A stretch of DNA of 21,316 bases, taken from assembly GCA_964465065.1 (NCBI GenBank), contig CAYXHZ010000054.1, positions 1 through 21,316 on the forward strand. The letters are read 5' to 3'. Both the position numbers and the translations under genes were made by a program. Below are positions 1 to 7,173 of this stretch, piece by piece (the first letter of the stretch is position 1; the number at the start of each line of letters is the position of its first letter). This DNA is from CAYMND01 sp964465065 (lineage in GTDB: Bacteria; Acidobacteriota; Aminicenantia; UBA2199). The notes beneath the pieces are model-generated. The model saw only the letters and a program-made list of their open reading frames with translations. It was not told the DNA's origin and searched no databases.

Positions 1-1183
1 TGGCCTGCTCGGTGGCGCCCTGGGACATCTCCTGGGCCGTCGAATTCAGCTGCTGGCTGCCCGAGGAAACATTCTGCGTAGCGGAACTGACTTCACCGAT
101 CACCTGGTTGAGCCGATCGACCATGTCCTGCAGCGCCGCCGCCAGCTGACCGATTTCGTCCCGCTGATCGATGTCGATCCTGACCGTCAGGTCTCCGGCC
201 GACATACTCCGGGCAAACTCCACCCCCTTCAGCACCGGTCTGACGATGCCCCGGACGATGAAAACGCTGACCAGCAGTCCGATCAGAATGGCCAGGACCG
301 TGAAGACGACCGTATTGCGCTGAGTTTTGGCCACGACCGTTTTCATGTTCTCCATGATCATGGCGGTGTACTCGTCGGTGCATTCCAGCGCCGATCTGGA
401 TTGCTGCACCATTTCCGAATCCATGGTCCGCTGATCCAGTACCGACTTGTGGTATTGAGTGCCCAGATGGCTGTATTCATCCAGAAGACGTCGGCTCCTC
501 TCGGTTTCCCGGGTATCGATGCCCAGGCTGGCAGACCGTTCGCCGAACTGCGTCAAGCCGCTGTACATGCCGGACAATTCCAGTTGAGCCTGATTCCAGC
601 GCTCGTCGCTCTTCTCGCTGATGAAATACAGATTGGCCACCCGAAGCCGATAGAACGGGATCATCAGTCTTTCGAAAAGTTGAGCCCTGACCGCCGGGAG
701 GTCATGGAGCCGGGCGGTCTCCTCGATCGATTTCAGGAATTCGACGCCCTTGGGACCCCAGGCCGCCAGCGCCTGGTCTTGTTTTTTGCGGGATTCGACG
801 AAATTATCGAAAGAGCCCTTGTACTGCCTGGAGCCCTCCCTGGCCTTGTCCAGCAAAGGCAGCTGGCTCTTGTCGTGAGTGAAGCGGACCAGTTCGGAAA
901 TAGTTTTTTCGATTCGCTCGAAATGCTGCAAGGCCTTCTCGACCGAGTTCTGCGTGTCCTTGTCCACCAGGGCAAAGCCACGGATAACGAAGTTTTTTTC
1001 CTGGCGCCGGCAATTGAGCAGCTCGTTGCTGAGTGTCTGGCTCAGGTCGACCAGCCTGGCGGAGGAGGTGATCAACGACATGCCCCGGTAACCGAAAATA
1101 GCCACGGCAATCGTCAGCAGCAGAATCAGAGCGAAACCGCCGCCGATTTTGTTGCGCAGCTTCATGTCTTTCAAAGAACCCAT
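1..1183 (-). CDS. Methyl-accepting chemotaxis protein, C-terminus cut by window edge (MCP-A)
   Basis: Transmembrane chemoreceptor that senses a ligand and controls CheA. The frame is open from an ATG at 1183 to the left edge (394 codons visible). It is preceded by a good GGAGGGAGAG ribosome site, which fixes the start. I see TM1 at about residues 11-33 and a long all-helical extracytoplasmic region to about 289. That region carries RRQEKNFVIRG (59-69), resembling HBM/four-helix-bundle sensor domains. TM2 is at about 290-312, HAMP follows to about 365, and then comes the start of the methyl-accepting coiled coil (SSGSQQLNSTAQEMSQGATEQA region). The kinase-contact tip lies outside the window. 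It is the last visible gene of the cheA/cheW cluster, 102 bp after cheW. The ligand is unknown. Bases 1-76 are almost identical to the matching part of the neighbouring receptor at 2648-2723. Confidence 0.9.
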   Translation of the reverse strand, partial: MGSLKDMKLRNKIGGGFALILLLTIAVAIFGYRGMSLITSSARLVDLSQTLSNELLNCRRQEKNFVIRGFALVDKDTQNSVEKALQHFERIEKTISELVRFTHDKSQLPLLDKAREGSRQYKGSFDNFVESRKKQDQALAAWGPKGVEFLKSIEETARLHDLPAVRAQLFERLMIPFYRLRVANLYFISEKSDERWNQAQLELSGMYSGLTQFGERSASLGIDTRETERSRRLLDEYSHLGTQYHKSVLDQRTMDSEMVQQSRSALECTDEYTAMIMENMKTVVAKTQRNTVVFTVLAILIGLLVSVFIVRGIVRPVLKGVEFARSMSAGDLTVRIDIDQRDEIGQLAAALQDMVDRLNQVIGEVSSATQNVSSGSQQLNSTAQEMSQGATEQA

Positions 1184-1224
1184 CTCTCCCTCCATTCAGC
1201 CTTCCCAACGGGGGCTGAGCCGAG

Positions 1225-1254
1225 CCCGCCCGCCTTCGGACGAAGGGGGGCGGG
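1225..1254 (-). terminator. GC-rich hairpin between cheW and MCP-A
   Basis: The arms CCCGCC-CG-CCTTCG and CGAAGG-GG-GGCGGG pair with one 2x2 internal mismatch and a 2-nt centre. There is no T-tract on either strand, so it is not a classical intrinsic terminator. It sits in the 102-bp gap between cheW and the next receptor and could weaken read-through or stabilise the cheW end of the transcript. The structure is seen in the sequence; the function is inferred. Confidence 0.4.
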
Positions 1255-1285
1255 CCGGTTGTATTGAACGGTGATGAAAAGGCGT

Positions 1286-1813
1286 TTACCCCTCAGGCGT
1301 CGCAACCAGTCCGGCCGCCTGACTTTCCGCTTCGCTGACCGTCTGCACCAGATTCAGCTCGTCGGCCGAAAATATGGAATTGATATCCAGAATGATGATG
1401 AAATGATCGTCCTGCTTGCCCATGCCCTTGATGAACTCGGTACGGATCTGTGAACCGATCTTGGGCGGCGGTTCGATCTGCTCGGCGCTCAGTTCGATCA
1501 CCTCCCGGACCGAATCGGCCAGGGTGCCGATCATGGTCGATTCGTTCTCCACATCGACCTCGACGATGATGATGCAGGTGTCGACGGCCCGCTGCGTCTG
1601 CCCCATGTCGAACTTGCGTTTGAGATCGACCACGGGCACGACCCCGCCGCGCAGGTTGATGATGCCGCGCATGAACTCCGGCACTTTCGGCACCTTGGTG
1701 ATATGCGTGTAATCGAGCACCTCGCGGACCCGGGTGATTTCCAGGGCGTAGATCTCGTCCTCGAGGCGAAAAGTCAGATATTGGCCCTCTCCGGCCTGCT
1801 TTCGGGCATCCAT
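1286..1813 (-). CDS. cheW: Chemotaxis coupling protein CheW
   Basis: Scaffold protein that couples chemoreceptor tips to the kinase CheA at the inner face of the membrane. The 175-aa product has the normal CheW length and fold signature. This includes YLTFRLEDEIYALEITRVRE near the N-terminus, then MRGIINLRGGVVPVVDL at about 48-64, which is the classic CheW core. The C-terminal half (KGMGKQDDHFIIILDINSIF) is also typical. The start ATG at 1813 lies 1 nt after the stop of the upstream receptor gene, with GAGAGGT about 7 nt before it, so the two are translationally linked. It has a short extra C-terminal tail (about 150-175). It probably pairs with the cheA encoded upstream in the same cluster. 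Confidence 0.96.
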   Translation of the reverse strand: MDARKQAGEGQYLTFRLEDEIYALEITRVREVLDYTHITKVPKVPEFMRGIINLRGGVVPVVDLKRKFDMGQTQRAVDTCIIIVEVDVENESTMIGTLADSVREVIELSAEQIEPPPKIGSQIRTEFIKGMGKQDDHFIIILDINSIFSADELNLVQTVSEAESQAAGLVATPEG

Positions 1814-1814
1814 G

Positions 1815-3929
1815 TCAATACCTCTCGAACAGATCGTCTTCCTGATCCTGGCCTTCCTCTAAACTGATGCTGACTCCCTTGCCCGGCCGCTTATCCTCTT
1901 TTTTCGGCTTGGCAGCGTTTTTACCGCTGCCGAGCTTATTGGCCCCGATATGGGAGATCAATGTCCGGCGATTCTTCTTGACGCCGGTCTGTATCGTGGC
2001 TGGCCCCGGACTGTGGACAGCCGCGACATGGCTGTCGATATGAAAAAATTCGATGGAGGCCTGCAGCTGCTCGGCCTGCGAAGACAGTTCCTCGGCGGTA
2101 GAGGCCATCTCCTCGGCGGCGCCGGCGTTCTGCTGGATCACCTGGTCCAGCTGCTGGATGGCCTTGTTGATCTGCCCGACACCACCGTTCTGCTCGACGC
2201 TGGAAGCGGCGATCTCCTGCACCAGATCGGCGGTTTTCTGTATGTCGGGTACCAGCTGTTCCAGCATGGACCCGGCCTTCTCGGCTACATCGACACTGCC
2301 TTTGGCCAGCTCGGTGATCTCCCCGGCGGCGGTCTGACTGCGTTCGGCCAGCTTGCGCACCTCGGAGGCCACCACGGCGAAACCCTTGCCGTGCTCGCCG
2401 GCCCGGGCGGCCTCGATGGCGGCGTTGAGCGCCAGGAGGTTGGTCTGGCGGGCGATTTCCTGGATGATACTGATCTTCTCGGCGATCACTTTCATCGCCT
2501 TGACCGCTTCGGATACGGCACTGCCGCTCTCGCGGGCATCGTTGGCCGACTTGGAGGAGATCTTTTCCGTAGCACCGGCGTTGTCGGTGTTCTGCTGGAT
2601 GTTGGCGCTCATCTGTTCCATCGAGGAGGACACCTCCTCGGCGGCGCTGGCCTGCTCGGTGGCGCCCTGGGACATCTCCTGGGCCGTCGAATTCAGCTGC
2701 TGACTGCCCGAGGAGACATTCTGGGCGGCCGTCATGACGCTGCCGATCACCTCTTTCAGACGTTCGACCATATCGGTCAGGGCCTCGGCCAGCTTGCCGA
2801 TCTCATCCTTGCGCTTGATGTATTGACCCTCGATGCTGGCGGTCAGGTTGCCATTCGAGAGTTCTCTGGCAAAACTGACGCCGCGGTTTATTCCGCCGGC
2901 GATCATGCGGCTGATCAGGAAAGCCAGCACGATAGCCAGAGCGATCCCCAGCACAATGCCGATGACCACGGACGCCTTGGCGGCAGTACTGGCGGCATCG
3001 CCGTCGCGGACCGATTGATCGGACATCTCGATGTTCATGGCGACGATCTTGCTCAGAATGCCCAGGGCCTCGTCCTGCAGCACCCGAACATCCACCATGG
3101 CCAGTTTTTCGGCATCGGCGAACAGAGCGGTGGCTTTCTGGGCCTCGCCGATGGCCTGGTCGAAATAAACAAAGACGCGTTCTGCGGCCGGCAGCATGGT
3201 GCGTTCGTACTGCGTCGTCCCTTCGCCGCGGTTACCGGCGGCGACCAGACGTTTGATCTGCCGTACCGACTCGTGAAACTGGCGGTGTGGCTCCTGCAGG
3301 GCATTGAAAGCCTGGCTCAAAACCGGATTCCGGGTGCTCAGGGTCGGCAGCCAGCGCCCCAGGTTGCAGGCGCTGTGATCGTCACCGCCCTCGAAAGCCG
3401 AGCTGCCGCGCAGCAGGTTGACGATTCGAACCTGCAGCTTGTAGTGATCCCCCTGAAATGTCTGAAGATCCTTGAGAAACTGCATGGGATAATGAATGTC
3501 CAGGTTGACGATCTCCTGCATCATTTTCAGGAATGAATCGTTGAGATTCTTCCATTTGGCCAGCTTTTCTTGGAATTCGCTCCACAAGGCCTCCGCTTCC
3601 CGGGTTTTGGCCAGGGCGTTGTACTTGTCGATGGCTTCCGTGTACTTGGCCACCGCTTTGTCGATATTGCCGAACTGCCGGTTCCGGTCCTCACCCTTGA
3701 GGTTGGGGTTGAGCAAGGTACGCTGGGCCACCCGGAATTTTTCGAAACCGATTTCCATGTCCTTGAGGTACTGCACCGCCGGCATGCGGACGTTGGCCAC
3801 ATCATGAAAAGCCGAGCCGACCTTGCCGACTCCGGCGTACCCCATGACGCCGATGAACAGGGCGATCAAACAAACCAACCCGAAGCCGGCCAGGATCTTC
3901 ACACTGATCTTCCAATCTGTAAACGCCAT
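1815..3929 (-). CDS. Methyl-accepting chemotaxis protein with extracytoplasmic CZB-like zinc site (MCP-B)
   Basis: 704-aa chemoreceptor. The start ATG at 3929 (MAFTDWKIS) is chosen because GGAGGGG lies just upstream; the frame is open further but lacks such a site. TM1 is at about 11-33 and TM2 at about 319-340, followed by HAMP and the methyl-accepting domain with the conserved tip NLLALNAAIEAARAGEHGKG. Between the TMs is a helical region whose second half (about 155-225) resembles a chemoreceptor zinc-binding (CZB) domain: GDHYKLQVRI (H162), HSACNLGRWL (H185, C188) and EPHRQFHESV (H215, H219). CZB domains are usually cytoplasmic, so this position is unusual. After the signalling domain there is a long basic linker and an acidic end, EEGQDQEDDLFERY, which might be a tether for adaptation enzymes (inference). 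It lies in the cheA-cheW cluster. Confidence 0.95.
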   Translation of the reverse strand: MAFTDWKISVKILAGFGLVCLIALFIGVMGYAGVGKVGSAFHDVANVRMPAVQYLKDMEIGFEKFRVAQRTLLNPNLKGEDRNRQFGNIDKAVAKYTEAIDKYNALAKTREAEALWSEFQEKLAKWKNLNDSFLKMMQEIVNLDIHYPMQFLKDLQTFQGDHYKLQVRIVNLLRGSSAFEGGDDHSACNLGRWLPTLSTRNPVLSQAFNALQEPHRQFHESVRQIKRLVAAGNRGEGTTQYERTMLPAAERVFVYFDQAIGEAQKATALFADAEKLAMVDVRVLQDEALGILSKIVAMNIEMSDQSVRDGDAASTAAKASVVIGIVLGIALAIVLAFLISRMIAGGINRGVSFARELSNGNLTASIEGQYIKRKDEIGKLAEALTDMVERLKEVIGSVMTAAQNVSSGSQQLNSTAQEMSQGATEQASAAEEVSSSMEQMSANIQQNTDNAGATEKISSKSANDARESGSAVSEAVKAMKVIAEKISIIQEIARQTNLLALNAAIEAARAGEHGKGFAVVASEVRKLAERSQTAAGEITELAKGSVDVAEKAGSMLEQLVPDIQKTADLVQEIAASSVEQNGGVGQINKAIQQLDQVIQQNAGAAEEMASTAEELSSQAEQLQASIEFFHIDSHVAAVHSPGPATIQTGVKKNRRTLISHIGANKLGSGKNAAKPKKEDKRPGKGVSISLEEGQDQEDDLFERY

Positions 3930-4025
3930 ATTTTCCCCTCCATCTCTCGCAAGAATGCGCAACGATTCCCCCACTTCCCCCGCCACCCCGGGATAAGACT
4001 CGTCTCGACCGGGCGAACACGCGCA

Positions 4026-4253
4026 TCAGTTGCCGTACTTTTCGCTCAGGTAGGAAAACCAGCCCGTTTGAAAGAAGGGCACCGGACACTCCGTGTCCTG
4101 CGCCGACGAAAAACCGGTATGCACGGGGCAACGGCTCTTGTCGATCCGGCACGTTTCGCATTTGCTTTTCTTGCGCAAGGGTTCCTTCAATTCCTGGATC
4201 AGCGACTGGATACGCAGCAAAACTTCCTCTGTCTGTTGTGCACGTTCACGCAT
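4026..4253 (-). CDS. Small Cys-containing protein of unknown function between cheA and a chemoreceptor gene
   Basis: 75-aa predicted soluble protein that I do not recognise. The N-terminal ~28 residues are a charged amphipathic helix (EEVLLRIQSLIQELKEPLRK). A Cys-rich middle follows: KCETCRIDKSRCPVH (C32, C35, C42, H45) and TECPVPF (C56). The C-terminus is aromatic (FFQTGWFSYLSEKY). The CxxC plus two further Cys and one His could bind zinc or an Fe-S cluster. Its start ATG (4253) overlaps the cheA stop by 8 nt on the same strand, which argues strongly that it is a real, translationally coupled gene. A role as an accessory of this chemosensory system is inferred from position only. Confidence 0.75.
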   Translation of the reverse strand: MRERAQQTEEVLLRIQSLIQELKEPLRKKSKCETCRIDKSRCPVHTGFSSAQDTECPVPFFQTGWFSYLSEKYGN

Positions 4254-6381
4254 GGATATCTCCTTTCAAACTGAATTGACTGTACTGTGGACAGGGCACC
4301 CGATTCTCCTCCACCTCTTTGACCAGCCACGGGACATCGAGAATCAGCGCGATTCCCCCGTCGCCCAGGATCGTGGCTCCGGAAATGCCGTCGAGATGTT
4401 TGAGATAGGCGCCCAGATTTTTGATCACCGTCTGGTGCCCGCCGATCACCTGATCGACCACCAGACCGACACGGCGATTCTCGTTGCGGATGATGATGAT
4501 CTGTTCGTAACGGGGCGGCGGCTCCGGGTGTCCGAACAGCTCGTGCAGGTAAATGTAAGGGACGAGCGTACCGCGCACCTGAACCAGCCGGTTGCAGCCG
4601 TTGGCCTGTATCCGGTCATGGCTGATCTCGACGCATTCCTCGACCAGGGCCAGCGGCATGACGTAGCGCTCGGCACCGACCTGAACCAGGAGTCCGTCGA
4701 TGATGGCCAGGGTCAGCGGGATCTTGAGAATGACATCGGTACCCTTTCCGGCCTCGCTCTCCACCAGTACCGTTCCGCGCAGGGCTTCGATGTTGCGTTT
4801 GACGACATCCATGCCCACGCCCCGCCCCGAAACCTCGCTGACCTGCTTGGCGGTGGAGAAGCCGGGTTCGAAGATGAGATTGAATATTTTCTGCTCGTTG
4901 AGCTGGGTGTCGCCATGGATCAATCCCCGCTCGATGGCCTTGTCGCGGATGGCGTCAACATCCAGACCCTGACCGTCGTCGCGGATGCGGATGATGACGA
5001 AACCGCCGGACTGAGAAGCGCTCAGGTGGATGCTGCCCTGACGGGTCTTACCGGCAGCCGTCCGGACTTGGGGAACCTCGACGCCGTGATCGATGCAGTT
5101 GCGGATCAGGTGAATCAGCGGATCGTGCAGCTTCTCGATGACCGATTTGTCCAGTTCGGTCTCGTCGCCATCGGTGGTCAGCTCGATCTCCTTGCCCAGT
5201 TGCGCCGACAGGTCACGAACCAGGCGACGGTATTGGGCGAAAGTGGAGCCGATCGGAAACATGCGGATTTCCATGGTCTGATCCCGCAATTCCGCAGTCA
5301 GGCGTTCCATCTCTTCCGAAACGCCGAGCAGGTCGGGGTCGTAGCGCTGACTGCACAGTTGGTTGAGCCTGGCCTGCAGGGTCACCAATTCGCCGACCAG
5401 GTTGACCAGCAGGTCGACCTTGTCCGAAGAAACGCGCAGGGAAGTGGCCTCTTTATGCTCGCTGTCCGCCTGACGCAGCTGTCGGATACGCTTCTGTTCG
5501 ATCAGGGCCGATTCGATGGCTTCCGGTTTGATGCTGCCCTGGGCCAGCAGGATTTCACCGAAACGGTGCTGCTGGGAAAGAGCCAGATTCATCTCGTCGA
5601 CTGTGATATCGCCGCGCTCCACCAGAATGTCGCCCAGCTTCTTGTAATCGGGGGACTCGTCCTGGCCATCGTCGATCAGGTCGATCTGCACCACGGCGTA
5701 TTCCTCCAGCATCATGGCCACATCCTGAATGCTGTCGCTACCCTTGCGGGTGGTCAGGATAATGATCCAGGCCATGTGACAGGCCTCGGGATCGAGCTGG
5801 AAGAAATCGGGGATGGACGCAGTCCGGGCCATGATCAGGGCTTCGCCCAGCGTAAGGAAATTGCGCAAGGTTTCGAGGGGGTCGAGGCCATTGCGAAAGA
5901 AAGGCCGATGCGGGGTGAAAAGAATCCGGAAGGTCTGATTGCCGGCCGTTTCATTTGCAAGATCGGCACTCTCTACCTTGGCGACAGCGGTTCCCTGATC
6001 GCCCTCGCCATCCAGACAGGCTTTTACCCGGTCGACGATTTCCTGCTTGCATTGCCGCATATCTTCCGGCAGGTCCGGATTTTCCAGCATCCTGGAGATC
6101 AGGTCGACCGAGGTCAGGGTGAGGTCGATCATCGCCTTGTTCAGGCGCAGCCGATTGCCGCGTACACGATCGAACAGGTTTTCCAGGTGATGGGCGAATC
6201 CGGAGATTTCGTCGAATCCGAACATGGCTCCGGAGCCCTTTATGGTGTGCAGCGCCCTGAAAATCCTGGCCACCAGATCCATATCCGCCGGCTCGTTCTC
6301 CAGCTCCAGCAGCGCGGCGATCAGATCGGCGATCAATTCGCGGCTTTCCTCGATGAAAATGTCACTGAAGGACTGACTCAT
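4246..6381 (-). CDS. cheA: Chemotaxis histidine kinase CheA
   Basis: 711-aa sensor kinase that phosphorylates response regulators in answer to receptor signals. Domains: P1/Hpt (about 1-105) with the phospho-accepting H45 in RALHTIKGSGAMFGF; a variable alpha/beta segment (about 150-240); a segment at about 246-300 (KKLGDILVERGDITVDE then RFGEILLAQGSIKPEAIE) that resembles two GspE-N/MshEN-type motifs; P3 dimerisation (about 315-385); an HATPase (about 385-560) with the N-box LIRNCIDHGVE (N428, H432), DDGQGLD and GRGVGMDVV; and a CheW-like P5 domain to the end. The start ATG at 6381 overlaps the upstream STAS gene's stop by 1 nt (TGATG), with GGGAAGAG before it. All catalytic motifs are intact. 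The partner response regulators are not in the window. Confidence 0.97.
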   Translation of the reverse strand: MSQSFSDIFIEESRELIADLIAALLELENEPADMDLVARIFRALHTIKGSGAMFGFDEISGFAHHLENLFDRVRGNRLRLNKAMIDLTLTSVDLISRMLENPDLPEDMRQCKQEIVDRVKACLDGEGDQGTAVAKVESADLANETAGNQTFRILFTPHRPFFRNGLDPLETLRNFLTLGEALIMARTASIPDFFQLDPEACHMAWIIILTTRKGSDSIQDVAMMLEEYAVVQIDLIDDGQDESPDYKKLGDILVERGDITVDEMNLALSQQHRFGEILLAQGSIKPEAIESALIEQKRIRQLRQADSEHKEATSLRVSSDKVDLLVNLVGELVTLQARLNQLCSQRYDPDLLGVSEEMERLTAELRDQTMEIRMFPIGSTFAQYRRLVRDLSAQLGKEIELTTDGDETELDKSVIEKLHDPLIHLIRNCIDHGVEVPQVRTAAGKTRQGSIHLSASQSGGFVIIRIRDDGQGLDVDAIRDKAIERGLIHGDTQLNEQKIFNLIFEPGFSTAKQVSEVSGRGVGMDVVKRNIEALRGTVLVESEAGKGTDVILKIPLTLAIIDGLLVQVGAERYVMPLALVEECVEISHDRIQANGCNRLVQVRGTLVPYIYLHELFGHPEPPPRYEQIIIIRNENRRVGLVVDQVIGGHQTVIKNLGAYLKHLDGISGATILGDGGIALILDVPWLVKEVEENRVPCPQYSQFSLKGDIHA

Positions 6382-6701
6382 CACTCTTCCCTGAGCGTCA
6401 CCTGGTTTTCTTTGAGAAAATCGTAAAAAGGAGTGGAAATGCCGATAAACTGCCAATTGTTCAGAACGACGCCGGGAATGGCACCGCATATTGCCACCGT
6501 GTACGGCTTCAGCTTGGCGGTGCGGATCAGGGCGATGAACCACTGCAGGAAGCAGACATCCACCTCGTTGACATCCTGGAATGCGATCTCGATGTGATCC
6601 TTGTGCTGCAGCCACTCGGAAACCTGACTGTGGATGGCGGCGATCTGATCGATTCCCAGAATATGAGTCAGGATGAACGGTTTGACGCCCTTCTTTTTCA
6701 T
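6381..6701 (-). CDS. STAS-domain protein (second of two before cheA)
   Basis: 106-aa single-domain protein. The fold pattern is that of a STAS domain: a beta strand with IEIAFQDVNEVDVCFLQW, a helix, then TVAICGAIPGVVLNNWQFIGIS. STAS domains bind partner proteins or nucleotides; some are anti-sigma-factor antagonists switched by phosphorylation of a conserved Ser/Thr. Here the usual Ser position in the DxSxxD/G-like loop is occupied by VDVCFLQ, so classical phospho-switching looks unlikely. The start at 6701 is supported by GGAGGA 6 nt upstream and lies 1 nt after the stop of the preceding STAS gene. The 3' end overlaps cheA. Its position suggests it modulates or scaffolds this chemosensory complex, which is inference. 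Confidence 0.8.
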   Translation of the reverse strand: MKKKGVKPFILTHILGIDQIAAIHSQVSEWLQHKDHIEIAFQDVNEVDVCFLQWFIALIRTAKLKPYTVAICGAIPGVVLNNWQFIGISTPFYDFLKENQVTLREE

Positions 6702-6702
6702 T

Positions 6703-6990
6703 TCATTCCTCCACCAGCGCCGTTGTTGCATTTTCGGCCCGCCGTTTGAAAATCAGCAGACGCTTGCTGACCACCCGCTTCTCGTCCGAAAATGAAAAGA
6801 GAATTTCCCCGCAGGTGGGCGCGATCTGACAGACCAGGCTGAGGTCGATCTTGAGAAAGTCGGTATCCCGAATGGCGTCCAGCAGCAGTTGACGCAGGGA
6901 CTCGGCGTCCTCCTGGTTGAGATCGCCGTTGATCACCAGCGTGGCTTCCCGACTCCAACGTTCATAGTCGTATTTCAACACTTTTTTCAC
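6703..6990 (-). CDS. STAS-like domain protein, first gene of the cheA cluster
   Basis: 95-aa protein with a STAS-like pattern: REATLVINGDLNQEDAESLR, a helix, then FLKIDLSLVCQIAPTCGEIL and a strand ending KRLLIFKRR. It is the promoter-proximal gene of the STAS-STAS-cheA cluster and ends 1 nt before the next STAS gene's start. The start is uncertain. GTG at 6990 has no convincing ribosome site, while a second in-frame GTG at 6981 is preceded by GGTGA at a plausible distance, so the protein may be 92 aa. The phospho-acceptor Ser expected in anti-anti-sigma members is not obvious (APTCGE). Function is unknown; a protein-protein interaction role with its neighbours is inferred. Confidence 0.7.
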   Translation of the reverse strand: MKKVLKYDYERWSREATLVINGDLNQEDAESLRQLLLDAIRDTDFLKIDLSLVCQIAPTCGEILFSFSDEKRVVSKRLLIFKRRAENATTALVEE

Positions 6991-6998
6991 CCAAGCGG

Positions 6999-7022
6999 AT
7001 TATGAATGAAAGAAATGTGCCA
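6999..7022 (-). promoter_or_regulatory. Possible promoter of the STAS-cheA cluster (weak)
   Basis: Upstream of 6990 on the minus strand there is TGGCAC-N5-TTTCA (7022 to 7007), close to a sigma54 -24/-12 element but lacking the GC at -12. Overlapping its downstream edge is CATAAT (7004-6999), which could be a sigma70 -10 with no good -35. Either would place the transcript start within a few bases of the first GTG. This is the only promoter-like sequence I see before the first gene of the cluster. Confidence 0.25.
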
Positions 7023-7115
7023 AAAACACTGAACTCGCAGGAGTGTGGGACGAAGCGGCTTTACAAAGAAAGAGCCACCGGTTCACCCTGAACGGGCAGG
7101 CAAAACGCGCTGGCA

Positions 7116-7147
7116 GGTGCGCAAAATGCACGGGCGTTTTGCACACC
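7116..7147. repeat. 11-bp inverted repeat downstream of MCP-C
   Basis: The arms GGTGCGCAAAA (7116-7126) and TTTTGCACACC (7137-7147) pair with one G-T-type mismatch around a 10-nt loop. It lies 27 bp past the stop of the chemoreceptor gene ending at 7174, and upstream of the cheA cluster in the same direction. The A/T runs are inside the stem, so it is not a textbook terminator. It could be an RNA 3'-end structure or a protein site. Confidence 0.4.
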
Positions 7148-7173
7148 AACGAGCGCGAGTCCGAAGTCGCCGC

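Noticed and set aside
1950..3536. 528-codon plus-strand open frame over MCP-B
   Set aside because: Gly/Leu/Asp-rich antisense shadow of a clear chemoreceptor gene; no ribosome site or family pattern.
4093..6426. 777-codon plus-strand open frame over cheA
   Set aside because: Exact antisense of intact CheA motifs; GC-rich codon bias keeps the opposite frame open.
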